Assembly (NCBI GenBank): GCA_002686445.1
Contig: NZCO01000041.1
Span: 1-10,743 of the forward strand
Direction of reading: 5' to 3'
Source: a bacterium
Lineage (GTDB): Bacteria > Patescibacteriota > Andersenbacteria > UBA10190
Length of the DNA stretch: 10,743 nt
Positions within the stretch are counted from its first letter, which is position 1; every line of letters begins with the position of its first letter. The notes beneath the pieces were generated by a model. That model worked only from the letters and a program-made list of their open reading frames with translations, was not told the origin of the DNA and searched no databases. Of the stretch, positions 1 to 5,489 are shown in pieces. Both the position numbers and the translations under genes were made by a program.

Positions 1-319
1 CCAGGAAACCTCGGGTTTTCGGTGACGGAGGTTCTCACTCCGTGTTCTGTTACTCATACCACCATTCTCTCTTCCGTACGCTCCAGTAGAAACCTCACGG
101 TCTACCTTCAACGCTGTACGAAATGCTCGTCTACCAATGTCATCAAAAAGATGACACTCCGTGTCTTCGGTACTTATCTTGAGCCCCGTTGAATCTTCGG
201 CGCAGGATCGCTTGACCAGTGAGCTGTTACGCTTTCTTTAACAGGTGGCTGCTTCTAAGCCAACTGCCTGGCTGTCTACGCAATCCCACCGCCTTTCCCA
301 CTTAGATAAGATTTTGGGA

Positions 320-353
<34 letters not shown>

Positions 354-664
354 GCGTGGAGCTTAGCCCCCACGTTCTGACTCCTGTGAATTGAACATAA
401 GCATTCGGAGTTTGCTAGGGTCCGGAGGCAAGCCCCCAAGATCCCTTGCAGTGCTCTACCACTCATGTCTTCGTCACAAGGCTAGCCCTAAAGCTATTTC
501 GACGAGAACCAGCTATTGCCAGGTTCGATTGGAATTTCTCCGCTATCCACAAGTCATCCGAGAGTATTGCACAGCTCAACGGTTCGGGCCTCCACGACCT
601 GTTACAGTCGCTTCACCCTGCTCATGGATAGATCACCTGGTTTCGGGTCTCGTGCATGCCACTG

Positions 665-708
665 TCAATGAATATTGTGTAGGCTTGCGCCCACACAATA
701 ATCATTGA
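665..708 (-). other. 20-bp hairpin expansion in 23S domain II region
   Basis: In the rRNA sense, a 20-nt arm (708-689) and its partner (684-665) pair along their whole length with one U-U mismatch and one G-U pair, capped by a GCAA tetraloop at 685-688, a GNRA type loop. It lies just 5' of the conserved AGACCCGAAACC segment. E. coli has only a short stem there, so this is a lineage-specific extension of an existing rRNA helix rather than a mobile insertion. Confidence 0.75.
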
Positions 709-878
709 ATATCGCGCTATTAACACTTGCTTTCGCTCCGCCTCCGGACAGAATTGCCCTTAAGCTCAATGACATACAGCGAACTCGGTGGTTCGTTCTG
801 CAAAAAGCACGCCATCACCCCGAAGGGCTCTGACTCTATGTAGGTATGTGGTTTCAGGTCTATTTCATTCCCCTCACC

Positions 879-925
<47 letters not shown>

Positions 926-1207
926 ACAGGCGTATTTAGTCTTGGGAGTGTCAGCAAGCTGACTTTAGTAGGTCTCCCAGGTTCAGACAGGATTCCACGT
1001 GCCCCGCCCTACTCAGGTATACAAACAAACAAGATGCACGAATGTTTCGTGTACGCGACTCTTACGCTCTATGGTCAGGCATTCCAGCCGTCTTCCACTA
1101 CACAGCACAGTGCTTGTTCGGTTTTAACCATCGTTTGTACCCTACAACCCCAGACCCGAAGGTCTGGTTTGGACTGTTCCCTTTTCGCTCGCCACTACTC
1201 AGGGAAT

Positions 1208-1305
1208 ATGAACATCTTCTTTACGTTAGCTTCTAGCCAATAAAAGCTATTAGAAAACTAAAAGCCCCCATCAGCTATCAGCTAAACGGTAAAAAGATGA
1301 TCGTT
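1208..1305 (-). other. about 90-nt expansion helix in 23S domain I
   Basis: Between the conserved GAGGAAAAGAAA block (rRNA sense, ending near 1305) and the conserved segment containing GAGTAGTGGCGAGCG (starting near 1207), E. coli has about 10 nt and this gene has about 100. The extra segment starts CATCTTTTTAC and ends GTAAAGAAGATG. These arms pair over 11 bp with one bulged A, and TTTAGCT pairs with AGCTAA further in. It is A/T-rich compared with the surrounding rRNA. No ORF and no intron core was seen, so it is read as a retained or excised expansion segment. Confidence 0.65.
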
Positions 1306-1538
1306 ATTTTCTTTTCCTCTGGCTACTAAGATGTTTCAATTCGCCAGGTATAACCCTCGACGTACAAAAGTACGCCAAGTCACTATCGATGAAGATAGCG
1401 GGGTTTCCCCATTCGGACATCTACGGATCACTGGTTGCTCAGCACCTCCCCGTAGCTTTTCGCAGCCGGCCACGTCCTTCATCGTCGTCTGTTGCCAAGG
1501 CATCCACCACATACCCTTATTGGTGTATGGAGCACCTT

Positions 1539-1982
1539 ATATTGACTAGCGATGTATTATCGCCAGTTAAGGTGTCTTGCCGCATCATGCTTCGCTTTTA
1601 AAAAAGCATAATACGTTATTGCACTCCACATTACCCTCGAGAGAGAAAGTAATGCGAAGGTCTGTCTATTATGGTTTGCGTACGAGGCAAAACCACAATC
1701 GACATGTCGGTATATTCAGAATTTATCATTCCTATTTCATTGGTAAAGTTCTTCCAATACCGACCAAAACAACCATTACAATCACAAAAAAGAAATCATC
1801 TCTGGTAGATCATTTCTTTCTTTGTGATGACCACGTTTACACGTGCTCATTGATGTTGTTGCCGTCCTATAAACCAAAACACCGCTCCAGAGGAAGCGGC
1901 GGATAAACTAAAATGCCTAGAGGCATTAGCCGCTTCGTGGGGTCTGCAAAGGAGTTAAAACTCTCATATATTGCTGATACTC
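1539..1982 (-). other. 23S rRNA leader, about 440 nt, no gene
   Basis: This is the stretch between the 23S promoter and the mature 23S 5' end. It holds no convincing coding region. It contains several hairpins. One at 1546-1566 sits right next to the 23S 5' end (GCGAT/ATCGC core). A long, nearly perfect A/T-rich hairpin of about 20 bp lies at 1782-1827, with one bulge and one G-G mismatch. A G/C-rich hairpin lies at 1882-1899, and a 6-bp hairpin AATGCC/GGCATT lies at 1912-1927. The long hairpin is a plausible RNase III site. The G/C-rich one is followed in the transcript by TGTTTTGG, which is too weak a U-tract to call a terminator. The trailer that would pair with this leader is outside the window. 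Confidence 0.6.
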
Positions 1983-2011
1983 AATATAGAAATTTCTGGG
2001 ATAAAAGTCAA
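1983..2011 (-). promoter_or_regulatory. Promoter of the 23S rRNA unit
   Basis: On the minus strand there is TTGACT (2006-2011), a 17-nt spacer and TATATT (1983-1988). That is 5/6 and 5/6 matches to the sigma-70 consensus at ideal spacing. No coding gene lies between it and 23S. The start would fall near 1976, giving a leader of about 440 nt. The -35 box abuts the terminator-like hairpin of the preceding gene, so 23S appears to have its own transcription start. Confidence 0.7.
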
Positions 2012-2034
2012 CAACCGGACCCTATGGCCGGTTG
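2012..2034 (-). terminator. Probable terminator after the 150-aa gene
   Basis: CAACCGG pairs with CCGGTTG over 7 bp, with two more G-C pairs inside across one bulged base. In the minus-strand transcript it is followed by TTGACTTTTAT, a weak U-rich run that overlaps the 23S promoter. It is plausible as the end of the upstream gene but not a textbook terminator. Confidence 0.45.
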
Positions 2035-2059
2035 CGACCATATTTACTATCAGGTGTAA

Positions 2060-2512
2060 CTAGCAATCAAAGCTGTATGTGCCCTTCAGTGTCTTAAATA
2101 GGGCCTCTGCATCGTCTCTATACTTTTTCGTTAGTTGGGGGTCTTTGCGCCCCAACGCTGCAGTAACGCCGCCGACAAATCTTTCGACCTCTTCATGTCG
2201 TGTCTGCTCATGAGACATCGTACTGGCGGTAGTTACCTCGCGGGCGAATTCGGACCAGGTTCCGACATACCGGGCTACTGCCTCTCTCTTTTGGCCCGTT
2301 GAACCTGGGCCGTCCCTAAGTTGGCGCACTTTGGCTCGCTCAACATCAGCAATTGCCCCGACTGTCATGACAATACTCTCGGCGGCTGGCTCGCCAAAAT
2401 CCCGCTCAACCTCCTTGTGTTCGCGACTACGACGTCGCGCATCAGCCACTAAAGTTTCCTGTTTCATTTTGTCTGCATCTGGCTGCTTAGGGGCGCCTTC
2501 TTCATTAGTCAT
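2060..2512 (-). CDS. Unrecognised soluble protein, 150 aa
   Basis: I do not recognise the family. The protein is rich in Lys, Arg, Glu, Asp and Gln, has no membrane segment or signal peptide, and looks mostly alpha-helical. Features include a charged N-terminus to about residue 40 with RRRSREHKEVERDFGEP, a middle helix around IVMTVGAIADVERAKVRQLR, and a C-terminal helical part ending in FKTLKGTYSFDC. The start is the first ATG, 33 nt downstream of a promoter -10 box. No Shine-Dalgarno sequence is visible before it (CCCAACTATG). It lies between the MFS gene and the 23S promoter, has its own promoter at 2545-2573 and ends at a hairpin at 2012-2034, so it is probably monocistronic. Function is unknown, and nothing around it gives a firm hint. 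Confidence 0.7.
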   Translation of the reverse strand: MTNEEGAPKQPDADKMKQETLVADARRRSREHKEVERDFGEPAAESIVMTVGAIADVERAKVRQLRDGPGSTGQKREAVARYVGTWSEFAREVTTASTMSHEQTRHEEVERFVGGVTAALGRKDPQLTKKYRDDAEALFKTLKGTYSFDC

Positions 2513-2544
2513 AGTTGGGTTTTAGGGATAAGTATCTATTGATA

Positions 2545-2573
2545 AGTATTTGGCTACGTAAAAGTACTGTCAA
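2545..2573 (-). promoter_or_regulatory. Promoter of the 150-aa gene
   Basis: A perfect TTGACA (2568-2573), a 17-nt spacer and AATACT (2545-2550, 4/6 to the -10 consensus) lie on the minus strand, right behind the stop codon of the MFS gene. The start would be about 25 nt before the ATG. Confidence 0.6.
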
Positions 2574-2574
2574 A

Positions 2575-3141
2575 TCAGAGTGCTTGGCGCGGCAAGAGGT
2601 ATATATACGTGGCGCTAATTAAGCACAGAGCGGCCATAATAATGAAGAGCGGAGTAAAGCCGTAGGTGTGGGCTATGACGCCGCCAAGGATTGCTCCGGC
2701 TGCAGTGGTGAAGTAATACATTGCTTCCCATGCGCCCCAACCTGAGCCGGCTCGCTTCTTATTCAGGTTCTTTGAGTACAGGGCATCGAACGACGGGGTG
2801 TATGTGGCTTCTCCAAAACCAATCACGGCCTGAGTGATAAGCAGCATCCAGATCGAATCGACGAGAAGATAAAGCAAGAAGCCGACGCCAAGAATGGCGT
2901 AGCCCGCGACCACAAGTAATTCGCGTTCTTTGACCTTGTCACTCAAGCGTCCCGAGAAATATATAGTGATACCGGCCACCAAGGCGTAGACACCACCCGC
3001 CCAGCCGACATCTAGCAGGCTGCCGCCGATGTCGTCGACAAATAGGGCGTAGATCGGCCCGAGCATAGCGCCGGCTAGCAAAATCAGCGAATTGGTAACG
3101 ATCAGTATTTTGAGAGCGGGGTTAAGCGCGTAGGTACTCAT
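2575..3141 (-). CDS. Half-size major facilitator superfamily (MFS) protein, 188 aa
   Basis: This is a membrane protein resembling the N-terminal half of an MFS transporter. Six hydrophobic segments are visible, at roughly residues 10-33, 45-64, 76-94, 97-117, 137-158 and 162-183. Between segments 2 and 3 lies GRLSDKVKEREL (64-75), which fits MFS motif A (G-x3-D-x2-x-R). Normal MFS proteins have 12 segments and about 400 residues; this one ends cleanly after segment 6 with a TGA stop. It could be a true half-size transporter that works as a dimer, or the remnant of a truncated gene. No second half is found in the 450 nt that follow. The ATG at 3141 is preferred because an in-frame ATG 24 nt upstream lies inside the preceding terminator stem. 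No clear Shine-Dalgarno or promoter was seen, so read-through from upstream is possible. The substrate cannot be inferred. Confidence 0.8.
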   Translation of the reverse strand: MSTYALNPALKILIVTNSLILLAGAMLGPIYALFVDDIGGSLLDVGWAGGVYALVAGITIYFSGRLSDKVKERELLVVAGYAILGVGFLLYLLVDSIWMLLITQAVIGFGEATYTPSFDALYSKNLNKKRAGSGWGAWEAMYYFTTAAGAILGGVIAHTYGFTPLFIIMAALCLISATYIYLLPRQAL

Positions 3142-3161
3142 AATTACTAGTGTACGGGAAA

Positions 3162-3199
3162 ACAAAAGACCGCCCTACTACTTGTATGCGGTCTTTTGT
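3162..3199 (-). terminator. Rho-independent terminator after the channel-like gene
   Basis: A 12-bp stem, ACAAAAGACCGC with GCGGTCTTTTGT and a 14-nt loop, is followed in the minus-strand transcript by TTTTCCC, so the U-run TTTTGTTTT closes the hairpin. It sits 60 nt after the stop of the gene at 3260-4006 and just before the MFS start. Its symmetry would also allow termination from the other strand. Confidence 0.85.
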
Positions 3200-3259
3200 G
3201 TTCTGCGTTTTGCAGACGATTGCTTTTGTGACTCCGCTATCGAGCGGAACCTCGTGTCG

Positions 3260-4006
3260 TTATGATTCTCGCTTGTTACCGATGAGATCTGACTCAGCTT
3301 TTTTGAGCCAGCGGGCAGCTAGGTCCTTACCACCTAATCCGAAGGCAAGACCACCAGCAAGCGCTAACATGGCGAAGATCGCAGTCAAGATAGTCTGGAT
3401 CAATGCTACAGCTACGTTGAGCTGAGATAGAGCGGCCATGAAGGCGAAGATGATGATAGCCCACTTTGCGATTGCAGCAACTGCGCCGCCGCCGGAGAAT
3501 CCAGCTGCGTCTACACTTGCTTGTACTGTGCGATAGACAAAGTTAGCCAGCACCGTAGCGATTACCAAGATCAAAGCAGCTACGACTACGTTTGGAATGT
3601 AGCCGAGTACTTGTCGTAAGAAGGCTGCTACGTCTTCTAGTCCGAGGATATCGGTTGCAGCTAGCAAGGTTACGAGGATCAAGAACCACTTCACGATTTC
3701 ACCGATCAAGAGAGGAATATTGATCTTCAGACCGGCTCGTCCTGCAGCGTCTTTGAGTCCTTTGATGTTCTCAAACGCTTGGTTGATTCGTAGGATCACG
3801 AGTAACTTTTCAACCAATCGGCCTACGGCAACGGAAATTGCCCAACCAACAAAAAAGACGACTACAGCCGCCACTAAGTTTGGTATGAAGCCAATGAATC
3901 CTAACCAGATTTCTCGAAGTGAGCCAACGATGGCATCACCCCATGACGCTACCGAAGCCGTGTTACCGGCAAGCGGAGCTCCCTGTGCTAAATAATGTGA
4001 AGGCAT
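3260..4006 (-). CDS. Mechanosensitive-channel-like membrane protein with TM-helix repeats, 248 aa
   Basis: This is a probable inner-membrane channel protein of the small-conductance mechanosensitive type (conserved TM-helix repeat family, PF05552, related to CmpX). About five membrane segments lie near residues 34-62, 98-120, 135-158, 176-196 and 198-225. Two of them form an internal repeat: GFIPNLVAAVVVFFVGW (39-55) and GYIPNVVVAALILVIAT (135-151). The last segment, LALAGGLAFGLGGKDLAARW (214-233), looks like the pore-lining TM3 of MscS, with its alternating Gly/Ala face and GxGxxDL end. The cytoplasmic beta domain and vestibule of full MscS are absent; the chain stops about 15 residues later. 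AGGAGG at 4019-4024 lies 12 nt before the ATG. It has its own promoter (4059-4088) and terminator (3162-3199). A role in osmotic stress is inferred from the family, not shown. Confidence 0.82.
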   Translation of the reverse strand: MPSHYLAQGAPLAGNTASVASWGDAIVGSLREIWLGFIGFIPNLVAAVVVFFVGWAISVAVGRLVEKLLVILRINQAFENIKGLKDAAGRAGLKINIPLLIGEIVKWFLILVTLLAATDILGLEDVAAFLRQVLGYIPNVVVAALILVIATVLANFVYRTVQASVDAAGFSGGGAVAAIAKWAIIIFAFMAALSQLNVAVALIQTILTAIFAMLALAGGLAFGLGGKDLAARWLKKAESDLIGNKRES

Positions 4007-4058
4007 TCGTGTTCCACACCTCCTCTCAAGAGAAAAATGAAGGATTTAATATAATATA

Positions 4059-4088
4059 AGTATAACCCGAAATGGGAGGTCTTGTCCA
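4059..4088 (-). promoter_or_regulatory. Promoter of the channel-like gene
   Basis: TGGACA (4083-4088), an 18-nt spacer and TATACT (4059-4064) lie on the minus strand, each 5/6 to consensus. The transcript would start near 4052 and carry the AGGAGG ribosome-binding site at 4019-4024. The A/T-rich run just downstream offers other -10-like hexamers. Confidence 0.65.
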
Positions 4089-4099
4089 GCGCCGGGGTG

Positions 4100-4126
4100 A
4101 TGTTCCCCACCAAAAGGGGGGAACAT
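4100..4126. other. 9-bp hairpin without a U-tract
   Basis: ATGTTCCCC pairs perfectly with GGGGAACAT across a 9-nt loop. It lies between the cupin terminator and the promoter of the channel gene. Neither side has a U-run, so it is not a standard terminator. It could be an operator-type inverted repeat, as it lies 12 nt upstream of the -35 box, or a transcript-end structure. No function can be assigned. Confidence 0.4.
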
Positions 4127-4138
4127 GTCTCAGTCTAT

Positions 4139-4166
4139 AAAAAAAGCACCACAGTTTGTGGTGCTT
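4139..4166 (-). terminator. Rho-independent terminator of the tRNA-Ala/cupin unit
   Basis: AAGCACCACA pairs with TGTGGTGCTT (10 bp, 3-nt loop), followed in the minus-strand transcript by seven U residues. It lies 4 nt beyond the cupin stop codon. Confidence 0.93.
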
Positions 4167-4170
4167 GGGG

Positions 4171-4749
4171 TTAGTTGTAATGGTGGTCTGACATGTTGGG
4201 CTTTCCTGACTTATCCAGGAAGGGTAAGTCAGTTTGCATATGGATGAGATTAATCGCGAAGCAGCCCGTTTCGTTGGTGAGCTGGTGCGCGCTTCTCACC
4301 GGCACCTGCATTCCCAGTTGCAGCGGCACCTCTGGATCGTCATTTATGGTGACGAGGGATGTACCGAAGAGCGGGTAGAAGCTTTCGACGGTGTGTCGGT
4401 GGTAGTGCCAAGAGGTTGTCGCACCGGGTGGCAGGATTTGGAGCAGAATGCCTCCTCGCCGCCTCGCTGATAGATCCCAGAGTGCGGGATAGAGCGCGTC
4501 AGAAGTGCTGCTCTGCGATCCCCACTCCTGCCAGTTGGTTCGAACCGTCATGCCGTCTGGAACTGCGAATAAAAGACGTGCGAAGTCGGCCCAGGCAACT
4601 ATCTGACTTTCAACTAAGCTGAGTCGCTCGAGTAAGCCTCCGTCGGGATCGATACCGAGATGTAGATCCTCAAATACTAAATCAGCGGTCAATGTCGCGA
4701 TGTCGATGGGGTTACCGATGCGGTCGTTATTAATAACCGTGACGTTCAT
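4171..4749 (-). CDS. Cupin-fold protein, 192 aa
   Basis: The C-terminal half is a cupin beta barrel. Motif 1 is H115-Y-H117-R-H119-T-V-E122-S-F-Y-P-L-F-G129, matching the HxH-x4-E-x6-G pattern. Motif 2 is LGMQVPVRSAHQLTN (145-159) with H155. H115, H117, E122 and H155 are the expected metal ligands. The N-terminal 90 residues have no recognised motif. The substrate is unknown; cupins range from isomerases and dioxygenases to sugar-binding proteins. The ATG at 4749 is chosen because GGAGG lies 8 nt upstream. The reading frame stays open upstream, but that part would be translated tRNA-Ala. The tRNA-Ala 3' end is only 44 nt upstream with no promoter evident between, so the two are probably co-transcribed, and a strong terminator follows immediately. 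Confidence 0.85.
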   Translation of the reverse strand: MNVTVINNDRIGNPIDIATLTADLVFEDLHLGIDPDGGLLERLSLVESQIVAWADFARLLFAVPDGMTVRTNWQEWGSQSSTSDALYPALWDLSARRRGGILLQILPPGATTSWHYHRHTVESFYPLFGTSLVTINDDPEVPLQLGMQVPVRSAHQLTNETGCFAINLIHMQTDLPFLDKSGKPNMSDHHYN

Positions 4750-4793
4750 CTGACTGACCTCCATGAAAATTGATTGCAAACGAACTATTCCGG

Positions 4794-4866
4794 TGGACCG
4801 TGCCGGATTCGAACCGGCGACCTCCGCATTGCAAATGCGGCGCTCTACCAACTAAGCTAACGGCCC
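4794..4866 (-). tRNA. tRNA-Ala (anticodon TGC)
   Basis: This is a 73-nt cloverleaf. The acceptor arms GGGCCGT and ACGGTCC pair fully and include the G3:U70 pair that is the alanine identity element. The D-arm is AGCTTAGTTGGTAGAGC. The anticodon loop TTTGCAA has anticodon TGC (plus strand 4831-4833). The T-arm contains GGTTCGAATCC, and the discriminator is A73. The next bases are CCG, so the CCA end is not encoded and must be added after 3' processing. The gene keeps the classical rRNA-operon order (after tRNA-Ile, before 23S) but is far from both rRNAs. Confidence 0.97.
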
Positions 4867-5064
4867 GCGTCGCAGCCTAATACGCTACTCGCCCCTAGAA
4901 CCTGCGGTTCAGCGGGACGAACGCTCCATAGCTGCTGCTTCTTCCCAAAACTTCGCTTCCATCGCCCCCGCAGTCGTTCGAACATAAAGTTCTCACTCCT
5001 TTGCGGCTGTCGGACTTTCGGAGTTTTGGGAGCCCTGATGCTGATGTGTTGCGACGCCTTGGTA
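4867..5064 (-). ncRNA. Structured leader RNA of tRNA-Ala, related to the tRNA-Ile leader
   Basis: About 198 nt separate the promoter from the tRNA. A closing helix GCGTCGCA/TGCGACGC (5050-5057 with 4867-4874, 8 bp) ends exactly at the tRNA 5' end, so the leader can fold as one closed domain. Inside, AGTTTTGGGA (5022-5031) pairs with TCCCAAAACT (4943-4952). Both strands of this helix lie in blocks shared with the tRNA-Ile leader: 5009-5031 matches 8051-8073 at 22 of 23 positions, and 4916-4951 resembles 7893-7930 (CGCTCCA and CTTTCCCAAAA-type cores). I do not recognise it as RNase P RNA, SRP RNA, tmRNA or a T-box. A reading frame runs through it but has no coding character and enters the tRNA. 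Confidence 0.6.
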
Positions 5065-5070
5065 GTAGCT

Positions 5071-5099
5071 ATTAAAGCCCTTGTTACGAGTTTTTGCAA
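5071..5099 (-). promoter_or_regulatory. Promoter of the tRNA-Ala unit
   Basis: TTGCAA (5094-5099), 17 nt and TTTAAT (5071-5076) lie on the minus strand. The tRNA-Ile unit has the same layout (TTGCGT, 17 nt, TTTAAT), and both continue with AGCTAYTAC after the -10 box. The start would be near 5064. Confidence 0.72.
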
Positions 5100-5123
5100 C
5101 CCTAGAGGTTGTTAAACACCCTC

Positions 5124-5375
5124 TTAAGGACCGATCGAGAAGAGCGTGGTTAGGACTCCGCCGAAGAGGCGGCCAAAGAGATCAAAGGCAATAGCGAAGC
5201 CGAGACCCATGAATATCAGACCAAAGACCTTCCAGGACATCCAGGTAGCACCGATTGCACCAAAGGCTTCTCCCAAGTCCCCTAAGTTACGCAAGAACCA
5301 CTGTGTCTTTGCTACCGCAAAGAAGCCAATGATGACCATAATCAACCCGATCAGAAAACCAAGGAAAGTAATCAT
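5124..5375 (-). CDS. Small two-helix membrane protein, 83 aa
   Basis: I do not recognise the family. The protein is mostly hydrophobic, with one membrane segment at about residues 2-22 (ITFLGFLIGLIMVIIGFFAV), a short loop KTQWFLRNLGDLGEAFGAIG and a second hydrophobic stretch at about 46-80 rich in Gly and Phe. Gly spacing in the second stretch would suit helix packing. There is no Shine-Dalgarno sequence before the ATG. A TATATT hexamer (5382-5387) lies only 6 nt upstream, so if it is a -10 box the message would be leaderless; no good -35 is seen. It lies between the cca terminator and the tRNA-Ala promoter and looks like a single-gene unit. Confidence 0.68.
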   Translation of the reverse strand: MITFLGFLIGLIMVIIGFFAVAKTQWFLRNLGDLGEAFGAIGATWMSWKVFGLIFMGLGFAIAFDLFGRLFGGVLTTLFSIGP

Positions 5376-5450
5376 GTTTCAAATATAGTAGTTACGTGAG
5401 TTGAGCTAAGAATAGTATAGCGTTTAACCGCGACCTGATCCATTAGCGTA

Positions 5451-5481
5451 AAAACGGCCCCGCCGGTGGCGGGGCCGTTTT
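5451..5481 (-). terminator. Rho-independent terminator of cca
   Basis: A perfect 14-bp stem, AAAACGGCCCCGCC with GGCGGGGCCGTTTT and a 3-nt loop, is followed by one more U in the minus-strand transcript, giving UUUUU. It lies 8 nt after the cca stop codon. Confidence 0.93.
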
Positions 5482-5489
5482 AATCCGCT

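Noticed and set aside
3142..3165. Upstream ATG for the MFS gene (3165)
   Set aside because: It falls within the terminator stem of the preceding gene and adds residues unlike an MFS N-terminus.
4750..4851. Longer N-terminus for the cupin protein
   Set aside because: The extra residues would be translated from tRNA-Ala and its 3' flank; the ATG at 4749 has a proper GGAGG site.
4916..5031. RNase P or SRP RNA in the tRNA-Ala leader, from CCGAAAGTCCGAC and GAAGCAGC-like strings
   Set aside because: Only short resemblances; the partner motifs are missing and the same blocks recur before tRNA-Ile, pointing to a leader element instead.
4857..5099. 80-codon minus-strand ORF upstream of tRNA-Ala
   Set aside because: It overlaps the tRNA 5' end, coincides with the shared structured leader, and has no ribosome-binding site or protein-like pattern.
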